Shown piece after piece: positions 43,180 to 53,416 of a stretch of DNA of 64,000 bases (within the stretch, counting starts at the first letter, position 1; each line of letters starts with the position of its first letter). The DNA comes from Candidatus Bathyarchaeota archaeon (lineage in GTDB: Archaea > Thermoproteota > Bathyarchaeia > Bathyarchaeales > SOJC01). Made by a program: the position numbers and the translations under genes. The notes under the pieces were generated by a model. That model did not search any database and had not been told where the DNA came from. It saw only the letters and a program-made list of their open reading frames with translations. The DNA lies in the NCBI GenBank assembly GCA_026014805.1, contig JAOZHR010000029.1, positions 1 through 64,000 on the forward strand, read 5' to 3'.

Positions 43180-44583
43180 ATGGAAAGGGTGGGCATTTTA
43201 GTCGTTTCCTATGGCGCTCGAGAAGCAGCCATGATAGATGCATTTCAACGTAGTTTAGAGTATAGAACAGAAATCTATGTTGTGGATAAGCAAAAAAACC
43301 CTTTCAACATAAAAAGAGCGGCAGAACATGTTGTTGTTCTAGATTTTGATGTAAACAAGATTTGCAGGTTTGCTGCAAGACGACAGAACAAAATTGACTT
43401 TGGAATAGTCGGACCAGAAAAGCCGATAATAAACGGTCTAAGAGATGTCGTGGAAAAGGAAACAGGTATACCTATGATATGCCCAACAAAACGATACGCC
43501 ATCGAAGCAAGCAAGGTGGCGCAAAGATGTCTTTTTGAAGAGGCTGCGCCAGCAGTTAACCCTAGATTTAGGATTTTCAATCCGGAAGAATACAAAACTG
43601 AAATTGATGTAAAAAAAGCTGTTTATGCATGGTTGGATGAGTTGGGCAACCAAGCAGTGGTGAAGCCAGATGTTCCAGCAGCAGGGAAAGGAGTAGGTGT
43701 TTGGGAGGATCACTTTAACACGCGCGAGCAACTGTTCAACCACTTCCTAGCTAATTATCAACATGGGCAAGTAATAGTTGAAGAGAAGATTGAAGGTGAA
43801 GAATCGAGTTTTCAAGCTTTCTGCGACGGGAAAAACCTTGTAACCTTGCCTGAAACCCGTGACTACAAGAGAGCCTTTGACGGAGACAAAGGTCCAAACA
43901 CGGGTGGAATGGGCTCTTACAAAGACGAAGGCAATCTTTTACCTTTCATGTCAACTGAAGATCGAGAGAAACAAATTGAAATCGTAAACAGAATCTTCAA
44001 CCTAATGAAGAAGCGGGGAAGCGGTGATGAATTGAGAGGTGTCCCCTTTTATGTTGCCTTCAGTCACACCGCAAATGGACTGAAAATACTGGAAAATAAC
44101 AGTAGACCAGGCGATCCTGAAATAATAAACATACTACCACTTCTAAAGGACGACTTCGTCGATATTTGCTTCAAAATGGTAGAAGGCAACTTAACGAAGG
44201 TGGAGATTGAGAGAAAAGCTTCCGTAGTAACCTATAAGGCACCGCCCTCTTATGGCGGATACATGAACGTGTTCCCGAACAAAGTGAATCACGAAGAAAT
44301 TAGTAAGCCTGTGAGATTGAAAGAAGCCTACGAGTTGGGAGATAATGTTCGGGTTTATCCCGCTTCTATGGAACTCAGAGACAGCGAAGTTTACGTTCTC
44401 GCTTCAAGAGCTGTCGCCGTTGTCGGCATCGCTGATACGATCAAAGATGCTCGCGAACTCTCTTTGAAAGGTATAAGCGCCATTGAAGGCGGTGCCCTTT
44501 GGAATAGAAACGACATAGCCTCTAGCGAACACGTTCAAAAAAGCGTAGAGCACATGGAGAGATTGAGGCGTAAGGGCAGGTGA
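43180..44583 (+). CDS. purD: Phosphoribosylamine-glycine ligase PurD
   Basis: An ATP-grasp enzyme making GAR, the second purine step. GIVGPEKPIINGLRDVVEKE in the N-domain, VVKPDVPAAGKGVGVW in the ATP-grasp, and FDGDKGPNTGGMGSY and NNSRPGDPEI in the active site are all present. GAGGGG precedes the ATG. The stop overlaps the next gene (GTGA). Confidence 0.94.
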   Translation: MERVGILVVSYGAREAAMIDAFQRSLEYRTEIYVVDKQKNPFNIKRAAEHVVVLDFDVNKICRFAARRQNKIDFGIVGPEKPIINGLRDVVEKETGIPMICPTKRYAIEASKVAQRCLFEEAAPAVNPRFRIFNPEEYKTEIDVKKAVYAWLDELGNQAVVKPDVPAAGKGVGVWEDHFNTREQLFNHFLANYQHGQVIVEEKIEGEESSFQAFCDGKNLVTLPETRDYKRAFDGDKGPNTGGMGSYKDEGNLLPFMSTEDREKQIEIVNRIFNLMKKRGSGDELRGVPFYVAFSHTANGLKILENNSRPGDPEIINILPLLKDDFVDICFKMVEGNLTKVEIERKASVVTYKAPPSYGGYMNVFPNKVNHEEISKPVRLKEAYELGDNVRVYPASMELRDSEVYVLASRAVAVVGIADTIKDARELSLKGISAIEGGALWNRNDIASSEHVQKSVEHMERLRRKGR

Positions 44584-45671
44584 AGAAAGCAAAAAGAGTT
44601 TTCATAACAGACTGTGAAGGCCCTATTTCAAAAAACGACAACGCTTTCGAGTTATCCTGCCATTTTATTCCAGAAGGCGACAAATTTTTCACTCAAATCA
44701 GCACATATGACGATGTTTTGGCAGACGTTGTCAAACGCGTCGGATACAAGGCGGGCGATACTTTGAAACTCATTGTTCCTTTTCTTAAGGCATCCGAGGT
44801 TACGAATAGAAGGATTATGGAGTTTTCCGCTCAAAACATTTTGTTGATGCCAGGTGCAAAGGATATACTGCAATTTGTGAAGAGTAGGATGCCAAGTTTT
44901 ATTGTAAGCACCAGTTACGAGCATTACATCCAAGTTTTGTGCCGTGCATTAGATTTTCCTTATAAAAACACATATTGTACAACGCTAGACATTGACGCTT
45001 ATCAAATGGGTAGAGAAGAAAAGGAGAAACTTGACCAGTTTAGACGAGAGATATGCTCGATGCCTTTAATTGAAATCCCTAACAAGGCAACGTTACTGCA
45101 AGATTTTTCAGAGAGAGACCAACACACGATGAAGCGGCTGGACAAGATTTTCTGTAGGGAGATCATGCAGATGGAGTCAGGTACTATGCTGAAGGAGATT
45201 AATCCAGTAGGGGGGGTAGAAAAGGCGAAGGCAGTTAGAAGCATCGTTGATGAAGCCGGAAGCAATCTGAATAGTGTGATGTATGTTGGCGACAGCATTA
45301 CAGATGTTGACTGTTTCCGACTAGTTAGAGAAAACGGCGGTGCGACAGTTTCCTTCAATGGCAACGCTTACGCTGTTCGCGAAGCCGAAATCGCAGTTCT
45401 TTCAACAAACGCCCTCGTAGTCGCGGCTATTGCTGATGTTTTTGAAAGACTTGGCAAGGAGGTCGTTTACGATTTAGTAGATAATTGGGGATACAAGGCA
45501 CTAGAAAAATATGGCAGCGACCCGTTATTGCAGGAGAAACTTCAGAACTTGTTCCCAAAAATGTTGCCTAAAGTGAGCAAAATTACTGCACGTAACATGG
45601 AGGAACTTGCCGCTGAAAGTAGCGTTTTCAGGAAACTTGTGAGAGGAGAGAATGTGGGACGGTTGGGCTGA
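44580..45671 (+). CDS. HAD-superfamily protein (COG4030/EhaR-like)
   Basis: 363 residues. HAD motif I is FITDCEGPISKND (DxExP variant, second Asp replaced by Glu), motif II is FIVSTSYEHY, and motif III/IV is MYVGDSITDVDC. This set matches an archaeal family linked in methanogens to the Eha hydrogenase (EhaR) and to archaeal C1 genes. The replaced acid may mean altered or absent phosphatase activity. It overlaps purD and precedes the second ftr gene. Confidence 0.65.
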   Translation: MKKAKRVFITDCEGPISKNDNAFELSCHFIPEGDKFFTQISTYDDVLADVVKRVGYKAGDTLKLIVPFLKASEVTNRRIMEFSAQNILLMPGAKDILQFVKSRMPSFIVSTSYEHYIQVLCRALDFPYKNTYCTTLDIDAYQMGREEKEKLDQFRREICSMPLIEIPNKATLLQDFSERDQHTMKRLDKIFCREIMQMESGTMLKEINPVGGVEKAKAVRSIVDEAGSNLNSVMYVGDSITDVDCFRLVRENGGATVSFNGNAYAVREAEIAVLSTNALVVAAIADVFERLGKEVVYDLVDNWGYKALEKYGSDPLLQEKLQNLFPKMLPKVSKITARNMEELAAESSVFRKLVRGENVGRLG

Positions 45672-45715
45672 GATGCGGCTAAGTTTTATTTATCTTCCTT
45701 TCAGAGGTATGTACC

Positions 45716-46621
45716 ATGAAAACAGAGGTTGAAAACACGTATGCAGAGGCTTTCGAAGGACTCTATTGCAGAGTTATTGTCACAGCTGACGATGAAGAGG
45801 TTTTGCATAGTGCTGCTGAAGATGCAACTGCGACGCCTTCAATAGTTGTGGGCAGAGTTGAGGGTGGAATCGAAAAATGGTTGATCCCAAAAGAAACGCC
45901 AGATGGTCGCATGGGGGCAATCATGCAGTTTTGGGGTGGCATAGACAACAGAAAGCCTGTGCAAAGTTCATTAGAAAAGTTTGAAACTGAACTGTCCTAC
46001 CGAATCAGACAAGACATCCTCGTAAAACCTTTCACAGCCCTTTTCGACGCCTTACCAAATGCCATAGGAAAATTCGATATGATGGAAAGAGTTGGTCATT
46101 GTGGAGATGGGTTTGAATGGGAAGAAAAACGTTATGACCGCCGCGTTATTGTTGTTCCTTTAATGGTGCCAAACTTTGTCATAGAAAGACATCTGGGCTA
46201 TACGAAGGGAGTTATGGGTGCTAATTTCTGGTACCTGTGTGAAACCAAAGAGACGGTTATGACTGCGGGAAGAAAAGCTCTTGAAGCAATTGACGAAGTT
46301 GAAGGAGTTATAGCTCCCTTCGGTATATGTTCTGCCGGGTCAAAACTTGAAACCAAATTTCCGTCGATAGGTCCCACGACTAATCATCCTTATTGCCCAT
46401 CGCTAAGAAACAAACTTGGGGCAGCATCTAAAGTTCCTGAAGGTGTCCATTTCATTCCAGAAATTGTAATTAACGGTGTTTCTCTAAGTGCTGTGAAGGC
46501 AGCTATGAAAACTGGAATCGAAGCTGCACGTAGTATAGAAGGGGTCCGCATTATTTCCGCAGGCAACTATGGAGGCAAACTGGGCAATTACAAGATTTAT
46601 CTCCGAGAGTTGTTTTTATGA
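45716..46621 (+). CDS. Formylmethanofuran:tetrahydromethanopterin formyltransferase, copy 2
   Basis: 301 residues with the same skeleton as copy 1: [20 protein letters not shown], a segment ending in [25 protein letters not shown], and the terminal [17 protein letters not shown]. It starts later than copy 1, has diverged widely, and ends exactly where the kinase gene begins (ATGA). It could be a second isoenzyme or act on another formyl carrier. Confidence 0.85.
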   Translation: MKTEVENTYAEAFEGLYCRVIVTADDEEVLHSAAEDATATPSIVVGRVEGGIEKWLIPKETPDGRMGAIMQFWGGIDNRKPVQSSLEKFETELSYRIRQDILVKPFTALFDALPNAIGKFDMMERVGHCGDGFEWEEKRYDRRVIVVPLMVPNFVIERHLGYTKGVMGANFWYLCETKETVMTAGRKALEAIDEVEGVIAPFGICSAGSKLETKFPSIGPTTNHPYCPSLRNKLGAASKVPEGVHFIPEIVINGVSLSAVKAAMKTGIEAARSIEGVRIISAGNYGGKLGNYKIYLRELFL

Positions 46622-47523
46622 CTAAATTTGACGTTGTCGGTTTTGGCGCTTTAAACATTGATAGACTCTTTAAGGTAAATAAGATAGCTGGAAGAGATGA
46701 GGAGAGTTTTGTTGTCGAATCCAAAGAATCTTGCGGTGGCTCAGCTGCCAATACCATTGTAGGTTTGGCGCGTTTGGGGTTAAAAACTGGATACATCGGC
46801 AAAGTTTCAGATGATCGTGAAGGGCAACTCTTGCTTGACGACTTTAAGAAAGAGAACGTTGATACAAAGTGCATTGTTATTGCAAAGAGTGGACGAAGCG
46901 GTGTTGTTATGGGTTTTGTTGACGAACATGGAGAACGATCGCTTTATGTGGCTCCTGGGGTCAATGACACCGTAGAGTTGAGAGAAATTAACAAAGATTA
47001 TGCGAGAAAGGCTGGATTTCTACATTTGACTTCTTTTGTGGGTGAAAAATCATTTGAAAGCCAGAAAGAAGTTGTTGAACAGCTTCCAGAACATGTCAGA
47101 GTGAGTTTTGATCCAGGTATGTTTTATGCTCAGAGGGGTTTGTCTTCGTTAAGACCTATTTTGAGACGAGCTTTCGTCGTGCTTCCTAACGAAGTTGAGA
47201 TGAAGCTGCTTACAGGCGAAGAATATGAAGATGGTGCTGAAATGTTGATAGCTGAAGGAGTTAAAGTTGTGGCAGTTAAACTAGGAAGGAAAGGGTGCTT
47301 TGTAACTGATGGCGAAGAAAGTCATGCAGTGGAGCCCTTTAAGGTAAGAGTTGTCGATACTACAGGTGCAGGTGACGCGTGGAATGCAGGTTTTCTTTAT
47401 GGCTTACATGGAGAAAATAGTTTGCTGGAGTGTGGGCGGCTTGGGAATTTTGTGGCGTCTAGGTGCATAATGAAGATGGGTGCAAGAACTGGGCTTCCTC
47501 AACTCGCTGACTTGCATTTTTGA
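46618..47523 (+). CDS. PfkB-family sugar/nucleoside kinase
   Basis: A ribokinase-fold kinase. The N-terminal [13 protein letters not shown] leads to [17 protein letters not shown] (substrate site) and the C-terminal [16 protein letters not shown], whose GAGD holds the anion hole and catalytic Asp. It overlaps the second ftr gene by four bases. The substrate is unknown; ribose-like or nucleoside substrates fit the purine setting. Confidence 0.88.
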   Translation: MTKFDVVGFGALNIDRLFKVNKIAGRDEESFVVESKESCGGSAANTIVGLARLGLKTGYIGKVSDDREGQLLLDDFKKENVDTKCIVIAKSGRSGVVMGFVDEHGERSLYVAPGVNDTVELREINKDYARKAGFLHLTSFVGEKSFESQKEVVEQLPEHVRVSFDPGMFYAQRGLSSLRPILRRAFVVLPNEVEMKLLTGEEYEDGAEMLIAEGVKVVAVKLGRKGCFVTDGEESHAVEPFKVRVVDTTGAGDAWNAGFLYGLHGENSLLECGRLGNFVASRCIMKMGARTGLPQLADLHF

Positions 47524-47573
47524 AAAGTCTAAAATAGATAAGAATTGCCTAATTGTAACTTGTTGGACTCAAT

Positions 47574-48728
47574 ATGAGGATACTTGTTTTAGGTTGTGGA
47601 AATATCGGTTCTGTCATAGCGACCGATCTTGCTGAAAGTATGCCTTCAACTGAGATTGTCATTGCTGATAAACGCCGAAGTAGGGCTGAGAAGGTAGCTG
47701 CTCTTATCCAAGAAAGGAATGTTGCTGGAATTCAATTGGATGCTTGTAATTACCGTGAACTGGTCGACAACATGAAAATGTTCGACGTAGTAGTGGGGGC
47801 TTTACCAGGGGACATTGGTTATCAATCTGTCAAAGCTGCTATTGATGCAAACGTAGACTTAGTAGATGTTTCGTATATGCCAGAGAATCCTCTTACGCTA
47901 AATAAAGATGCAACAAAAGCCGGTGTGACGATTATACCTGACTGTGGAGTGGCACCGGGGATAAGCAATGTGTTTATAGGCCATGCTATCAGCAAGCTCG
48001 ATAATGTTGAAAGTGTTCATGTAATGGTTGGTGGTCTTCCAGAGGAATCAGTTCCCCCTCTGGGCTATACGCTAACGTGGTCCACAGAAGGCCTTATCGA
48101 CGAGTACACTAGAAAGGCGAAAATAGTTGAGAATGGTGAAGTGAAGGAAGTAGAGGCATTAACTGGACTGGAAGAGGTTGAATTTCCAGGCGCTGGCAAA
48201 CTTGAGGCGTTTTATACCGATGGACTTAGGACACTGCTTCATACGACTAAAGATGTTAAGACAATGTGGGAGAAAACTCTCAGGTATCCAGGGCATGTTG
48301 AGAAGATAAGATTGCTGAAGGCTTTGGGCTTTTTTGATGAACGTCCTATAGAAATCGAGAATGTTTGTCTGTCACCGCGAAAAATTACTGTTAAGCTCTT
48401 TGAGGCGAAGCTTCGGAGACCTGAGATTAAAGATATTCTGGCTATGAAAGTGGAAATAAGCGGAATGAAAGAGGGATTGAAAAAACACTACATTTACCAT
48501 CTTCTAGATCGTTACGATGAAAAACGTGGAGTGACGGCTATGGCAAGAACAACGGCGTACCCTGCCTCCATCTTAACTCAATTGACAGCTCAAGAAATCA
48601 TAGAAGAAAGGGGTGTTGTCCCCTTAGAAAAGTTATGTGTTAAAGAAGAAAATTTCAATAAAATCCTAGCTGAACTGGAGAAACGGCATATTAAAATTGT
48701 GGAGAACCCAGGCCAGGTGTCTGGCTAA
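47574..48728 (+). CDS. Saccharopine dehydrogenase-like oxidoreductase
   Basis: 384 residues. An N-terminal Rossmann domain (RILVLGCGNIGSVIATDLAE) is followed by the LYS9-family central domain with the active-site stretch IIPDCGVAPGISNVFIGHA. In archaea, members act in lysine or amino-acid metabolism or as ornithine/lysine reductive enzymes. The exact reaction cannot be told. It converges on purQ with a 4-base overlap of the stops. Confidence 0.82.
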   Translation: MRILVLGCGNIGSVIATDLAESMPSTEIVIADKRRSRAEKVAALIQERNVAGIQLDACNYRELVDNMKMFDVVVGALPGDIGYQSVKAAIDANVDLVDVSYMPENPLTLNKDATKAGVTIIPDCGVAPGISNVFIGHAISKLDNVESVHVMVGGLPEESVPPLGYTLTWSTEGLIDEYTRKAKIVENGEVKEVEALTGLEEVEFPGAGKLEAFYTDGLRTLLHTTKDVKTMWEKTLRYPGHVEKIRLLKALGFFDERPIEIENVCLSPRKITVKLFEAKLRRPEIKDILAMKVEISGMKEGLKKHYIYHLLDRYDEKRGVTAMARTTAYPASILTQLTAQEIIEERGVVPLEKLCVKEENFNKILAELEKRHIKIVENPGQVSG

Positions 48729-49543
48729 AACTTTTTTGTTAAATATTCAGCAACTGATTCAAAGATTATTTTTCCATCACCAAAAGATAGCACAGTCTCG
48801 TTTCTTGTCCAGTCGGGCAATTGCCACCCAAAATATGCGCGTTCAGGATGAGGCATCAAACCGAAAATTGTTCCTGAAGAATCGCAGATACCTGCAATGT
48901 CGTGGAAAGATCCGTTTGGATTTGACGGATATTCCCCATCAGCGTATTCACCGTTACAGTGGCAGTATCTAAATACCAGTTGATCATTGCCCAGCAACTT
49001 CTCCAAATATTCTTTCTCGTTTTCTTTTGCAAACATGAAACGACCTTCTGAATGTGCTACAGGAATTCTAACAACAGAACCGGAGGGAAGCCCCCTTGTG
49101 AAGACACAGTGACCTCTACTTTCATTCTTAAGATAGGTCCATCGGCAATTGTAGCCTGAGGGTATGTTGGTTCCCAGAGCCGCTTCTGGAAATGGGCTAA
49201 CGCCGTCAAATTGGGGCAGCAGGCCTGCTTCAACTAGAACTTGAAAGCCATTACATATTCCGAGAATCGGCCGTTCCTCATCCACAAATTTGTTAATATT
49301 TTCCCCCAGCTTTGCCATAAGCCGTTTCGCCCAAATAGCGCCAGCGCGAACATAATCGCCATGGGAAAAACCACCTGGAATAACAAGAACATTATAGTCA
49401 AGCAGGTTCTGTTGTTTGGCAAGCTGATTGAAATGGACAACTTCCGCTTTCATCCCAGAATCTTTGAAGGCTCGTTTAGTTTCGGCATCACAATTTGTTC
49501 CACCGACACGTAAAACACAGACACGAATTTCTTTACGCTTCAC
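48725..49543 (-). CDS. purQ: FGAM synthase glutaminase subunit PurQ
   Basis: Supplies ammonia to PurL in the fourth purine step. The class I glutaminase has PGGFSHGDYVRAGAIWAK, the nucleophile in ILGICNGFQVLVEAG and the His/Glu pair in MPHPERAYFGW. The GTG at 49543 is chosen since it overlaps the purL stop (GTGA); a longer frame reads back to 49570 within purL. 272 residues. Confidence 0.93.
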   Translation of the reverse strand: MKRKEIRVCVLRVGGTNCDAETKRAFKDSGMKAEVVHFNQLAKQQNLLDYNVLVIPGGFSHGDYVRAGAIWAKRLMAKLGENINKFVDEERPILGICNGFQVLVEAGLLPQFDGVSPFPEAALGTNIPSGYNCRWTYLKNESRGHCVFTRGLPSGSVVRIPVAHSEGRFMFAKENEKEYLEKLLGNDQLVFRYCHCNGEYADGEYPSNPNGSFHDIAGICDSSGTIFGLMPHPERAYFGWQLPDWTRNETVLSFGDGKIIFESVAEYLTKKF

Positions 49544-51918
49544 GTCTCTGCCTCCAAACCATGTTTCCAAACGTTTAAAAGTTCATTTAAATCGGCATCT
49601 AATACCCTTTCATCTCTCAGACCATAGACACATAGGCGGCGTTCATCTGTTACTTCACCTACGACAGCGCGAGGAATACCCCTCGTTATAGATTCAAATT
49701 GGCCTGCTTGCCCTTTCAGCACCTCTACTAGAAATCTACTGTTCGACTCGGAAAAAAGCACAAAATCATTTCTACCAGCATCTTCGGTTACTGGGACATT
49801 CTTTAACCAAATGTCCACACCACAGCCACCGCTAAAAGCCATTTCAGCAGCAGCAACTGCAAGCCCACCCTCTGAAATGTCATGACAAGCTCTAACACAA
49901 CCACCATCAATCGCCTCAACCATTACTTCCATTACGCGTTTCGCCTGAGGAACTCTAACTTTCGGAACCGACCTGCCCATAAAACCTTTCAGTCCATAAT
50001 ATTCTGAACCGCCCAACTCTGCAAAAGTTTGACCAACCACATAAAGGAAATTGCCAGGACACTTCAAGTCAAGTGAAACAGTTTTTCTAATATCAGGTAT
50101 GATGCCTACGGCGGTGATCAGAAGCGTAGGTGTCACAGGACCTAAAGGTGATTCGTTATAGAGACTGTCTTTTCCAGAGATAAAAGGGGTTCCGAATCCC
50201 TTTGCAAATTCGTAGCAGGCTTCACATGCCCGGACAAGGCTTCCCAACCTATCTGGTTTTTCTGGACTCCCCCAGACAAAGTTGTCCAGCAAAGCAACTC
50301 GTCGCCCACCTACAGCAATGTTGTTTCTGATGGCTTCGTCAATAGCTGAGGCTGCCATCCAGTAGGGGTCTATTCTGCCATAGCAGGGGTTCATGCCGCA
50401 TGAAATGGCGATTCCTTTCCAGCTGTCTTCCAGTGGCTTGATGACTGCTGCGTCGTTGGGTCCGCCAAATTCTCCGTGTAAAGGTTTTAGGACGGTGTTT
50501 CCTTTTACCTCGTGATCGTAAGTGCGTACTACTTTTTCTCTGCTGGTGATGTTTGATGAAGCTAATAGTTTTATAATGTATGGGTTTAGGTTACTTGGCT
50601 CTGGGAAAGTGGGTTCTTTGAATGTTACTTCATTCCATTCTGCAGTTCTTTCAGTTTTTGGTGGAGCAAACAAGAAGTCTATGTTTAGATTTGCAACTTC
50701 ATGACCTTCATAGTAAATCCTCAAAGCGTTGTCATCGGTAAACTCGCCGATAGGAGTGGCTTTGACGTCTTCTTCCCTGAATATTTCTATAACTTGTTCC
50801 AAGTTCTTTTTTGGAACGAGAAGCAGCATTCTTTCTTGAGATTCAGAAACATAAATCTCCCAAGGAGCCAACCCTTCATATTTCAAAGGAACTTTTTCCA
50901 ACTCAACACGAGCACCACAGCCAAATCTACGCGCCATCTCCCCCACTGCACTTGACAAACCCCCTCCACCTAGGTCAGTTATGCCTGAGCCAAGTCTTCT
51001 GTCACGAACTTCGATTATGGCTCGTTTCAGTTTTTCTTCTTCAATCGGATTGGCTATTTGAACTGCTGGACGAGAAACCTCCTCCGACTCTTCGGTGAGT
51101 TCAGCCGAGGCGAAAGTCACGCCATGAATCCCGTCTCGACCAGTTTTACCCCCTACAAGGAGGATTATGTCGCCTGGTTTTGCGTTTTTAACGAATTTGT
51201 CCTTTGGAAGCAATCCTATGCATCCGCAGTAGACCACAACGTTGCCTACGTAGCTTTCGTCAAAAAATATTGCCCCGTTTACGGTGGGTATTCCCATGTT
51301 GTTGCCGTAGCATCCTATGCCTGCCACTACTCCTCTAAAGAGATATTTTGGATGTTTGACGCCTTGCGGAAGCTTATCGTAGTCGTAGTCTAGAGGACCG
51401 AATCCCAGAACGTCGGTGCAGGCAATGGGGTCAGCCCACACGCCTAATATATCCCTAATAACACCTCCAGTGCCTGTTGCGGCGCCACCGAAGGGTTCTA
51501 TGGCGGAAGGGTGGTTGTGGGTTTCCACTTTCGCAGCGATTGCATAGTTTTCGTCAAATTCTATGATGCCTGCGTTGTCTTCGAATACGGAAATGCACCA
51601 TGGCTGGTTCAGTTCGCTTGTTGCTTTAGCTATGTAGGTTTTAAACAAGTTTTGGATTTTGCCTTTGTCGGTGATTATGTTTCCTTTGAAGGTTTTGTGG
51701 AAGCAGTGTTCTGACCATGTTTGTCCGATTGTTTGGAGTTCTATGTCTGTTGGATTTCTGCCTTTCTCGGAGAAGTATTTTTTTACTGCCTTCATTTCTT
51801 CTAGGTTTAAGCCTATGCTGAGTTCTTTGCTGATTCTTAGCAGTTGTTTATCGTTTGCGTCTAGGATTTTTATTTCGTGGATTTCGAAATGTGTTTTGTG
51901 ACGAGTGAAGAGGGTCAT
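49540..51918 (-). CDS. purL: FGAM synthase large subunit PurL
   Basis: The ATP-dependent amidation subunit making FGAM. It is the small-type PurL (792 residues) that works with PurS and PurQ. The N-terminal TDIELQTIGQTWSEHCFHKT, the KVETHNHPSAIEPFGGAATG segment and later DLGGGGLSSAVGEMAR and HDISEGGLAVAAAEMA are unmistakable. It overlaps both purS and purQ by four bases, so the three are made together. Confidence 0.95.
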   Translation of the reverse strand: MTLFTRHKTHFEIHEIKILDANDKQLLRISKELSIGLNLEEMKAVKKYFSEKGRNPTDIELQTIGQTWSEHCFHKTFKGNIITDKGKIQNLFKTYIAKATSELNQPWCISVFEDNAGIIEFDENYAIAAKVETHNHPSAIEPFGGAATGTGGVIRDILGVWADPIACTDVLGFGPLDYDYDKLPQGVKHPKYLFRGVVAGIGCYGNNMGIPTVNGAIFFDESYVGNVVVYCGCIGLLPKDKFVKNAKPGDIILLVGGKTGRDGIHGVTFASAELTEESEEVSRPAVQIANPIEEEKLKRAIIEVRDRRLGSGITDLGGGGLSSAVGEMARRFGCGARVELEKVPLKYEGLAPWEIYVSESQERMLLLVPKKNLEQVIEIFREEDVKATPIGEFTDDNALRIYYEGHEVANLNIDFLFAPPKTERTAEWNEVTFKEPTFPEPSNLNPYIIKLLASSNITSREKVVRTYDHEVKGNTVLKPLHGEFGGPNDAAVIKPLEDSWKGIAISCGMNPCYGRIDPYWMAASAIDEAIRNNIAVGGRRVALLDNFVWGSPEKPDRLGSLVRACEACYEFAKGFGTPFISGKDSLYNESPLGPVTPTLLITAVGIIPDIRKTVSLDLKCPGNFLYVVGQTFAELGGSEYYGLKGFMGRSVPKVRVPQAKRVMEVMVEAIDGGCVRACHDISEGGLAVAAAEMAFSGGCGVDIWLKNVPVTEDAGRNDFVLFSESNSRFLVEVLKGQAGQFESITRGIPRAVVGEVTDERRLCVYGLRDERVLDADLNELLNVWKHGLEAET

Positions 51919-52166
51919 TTAGCTTCTTCAACCTGAAAAGTGTAGTTATCTTTAGTGGGATTGGCCAACAGTTTTTTGCACATGCTTTCTACTTTGGTTT
52001 CTGCGTCGCTTCTGGAGTTCGCTTCTAGGGTTATTGTGTACATTTTGCTTACTCCGACGATTCTAACAAGGTAAGCGAGTTCTCTTAGAGAGCGTGTAGT
52101 TGTTTCTCCCTCTGGGTCAGAGTGCCCTGATTTAAGGCTTACTTCCACTCGAGCTTTGTACAGCAT
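51915..52166 (-). CDS. purS: FGAM synthase subunit PurS
   Basis: An 83-residue bridging subunit that joins PurL and PurQ. YKARVEVSLKSGHSDPEGET is the usual start (strand plus 'DPxG'). The rest forms the alternating strand-helix ferredoxin-like fold with a VSKMYTITLEANS strand. It is the first gene of purS-L-Q. A TATA-like stretch (TTATATAAAAG on the plus strand, 52215 region) lies upstream. Confidence 0.92.
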   Translation of the reverse strand: MLYKARVEVSLKSGHSDPEGETTTRSLRELAYLVRIVGVSKMYTITLEANSRSDAETKVESMCKKLLANPTKDNYTFQVEEAK

Positions 52167-52233
52167 GAAATATACTTAAACAGTTAAAAATTTAAATCTT
52201 GTGTAAGCTAGATTTATATAAAAGTATAAAATG

Positions 52234-53307
52234 CTATTTGAGCACCAACTTTTTCCCTTTGTAAAGCGCTATGATTTTTTCCGTGGAGGTCGCCTTTCCA
52301 ATGGGTTCTGCTTCAACTTTGTTTTTGTCCAGAACATCTAACACGTCATCCTGCTTTTGTCTGTCTACAACTATGGCGAACCCCCATCCCATGTTAAATG
52401 TTTTCAGCATTTCTTCATCGCTAGTGCCGCCCGATGTTTCTGCTGTTTCTTGTAGTAACTTAAAGATGGGTTGTGGCTTGAAATTGTTGAATTCGAATCC
52501 TATTCCCTTGGAGAACTTCATGAGCCTGTTAAATTTCAGGTAGGCATCGCCAGTTATGTGGACGGCGCCTTTAATTTTATGTTGCCTTACAACTTCCTGT
52601 AGCGGTTTTACGTAGATTTTCGTGGGCTCTAAAGCCTCATAAATGAGCTCTTTCTCTAAGCCTTCTGGAACATCATAAGGGTCGAATTTGCCGCCCCACT
52701 TCTTGAACAAGACTTTCCTTGCCAAGGTGATGCCGTTGCTGTGAATGCCAGAGCTTCTGATACCTATAACAACGTCTTCTGGTTCGATGTCAGTGCCAAG
52801 AACTATGTTGTCCTTGTCCACCTCACCGATGCACGCAACTATCATGTCGAAGCCTTTGCCTTCTTTAAGTCCCTTTATAATTTCAGCAACATCACCAATT
52901 TCGCCCCCTGCCACGATACATTGGGACTCGACGGCGCCTTCCACTATGCCCTTCATCCACTCCTCCACCAGAAACGGATCAGATATCTGAGCGTGAATGT
53001 TGTCAGCAATGGCTAGCGGCTTAGCGCCAGATCTAATCACATCGTTTACAACCATCGCCACGCCATCAATGCCTATCGTATCGTATTTACCAGCTAATTG
53101 CGCCAAGAGGACTTTAGTGCCAACTCCTTCTATGGCGAGGTCGAGGTATCTATCGCTTACTGGAAAAACATTGCCATAAGGAAGTTGCAAAACTTCCCCG
53201 TAAACACTAAACTTGTAGGTGCGCCTTAGCATTTTCAAAGCCGTCTTTGACTTTGCCCTCAGTTCTCTGTCAACACCAGATTCAGCATAAGTTAACTTCT
53301 TTGCCAT
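52234..53307 (-). CDS. purM: Phosphoribosylformylglycinamidine cyclo-ligase PurM
   Basis: AIR synthase, the fifth purine step. AKKLTYAESGVDRELRAKSK is the family start. GVGTKVLLAQLAGKYDTIGI and VNDVIRSGAKPLAIADNI form the ATP and substrate site. IGIRSSGIHSNGITLARKVL is conserved. 357 residues. ATG 53307 is preferred (GGTGGA upstream) over GTG 53316. It ends 67 bases upstream of purS on the same strand. Confidence 0.94.
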   Translation of the reverse strand: MAKKLTYAESGVDRELRAKSKTALKMLRRTYKFSVYGEVLQLPYGNVFPVSDRYLDLAIEGVGTKVLLAQLAGKYDTIGIDGVAMVVNDVIRSGAKPLAIADNIHAQISDPFLVEEWMKGIVEGAVESQCIVAGGEIGDVAEIIKGLKEGKGFDMIVACIGEVDKDNIVLGTDIEPEDVVIGIRSSGIHSNGITLARKVLFKKWGGKFDPYDVPEGLEKELIYEALEPTKIYVKPLQEVVRQHKIKGAVHITGDAYLKFNRLMKFSKGIGFEFNNFKPQPIFKLLQETAETSGGTSDEEMLKTFNMGWGFAIVVDRQKQDDVLDVLDKNKVEAEPIGKATSTEKIIALYKGKKLVLK

Positions 53308-53416
53308 GCGGTCCACCCATCACAAGAGCAACAGCTATCTCGTTTGGTTATTCTAAGCCTTACGTTAAAAACTTTAAACTAGTCATTTCCTATTTGATGT
53401 ATGAAGGGTATGTTAT

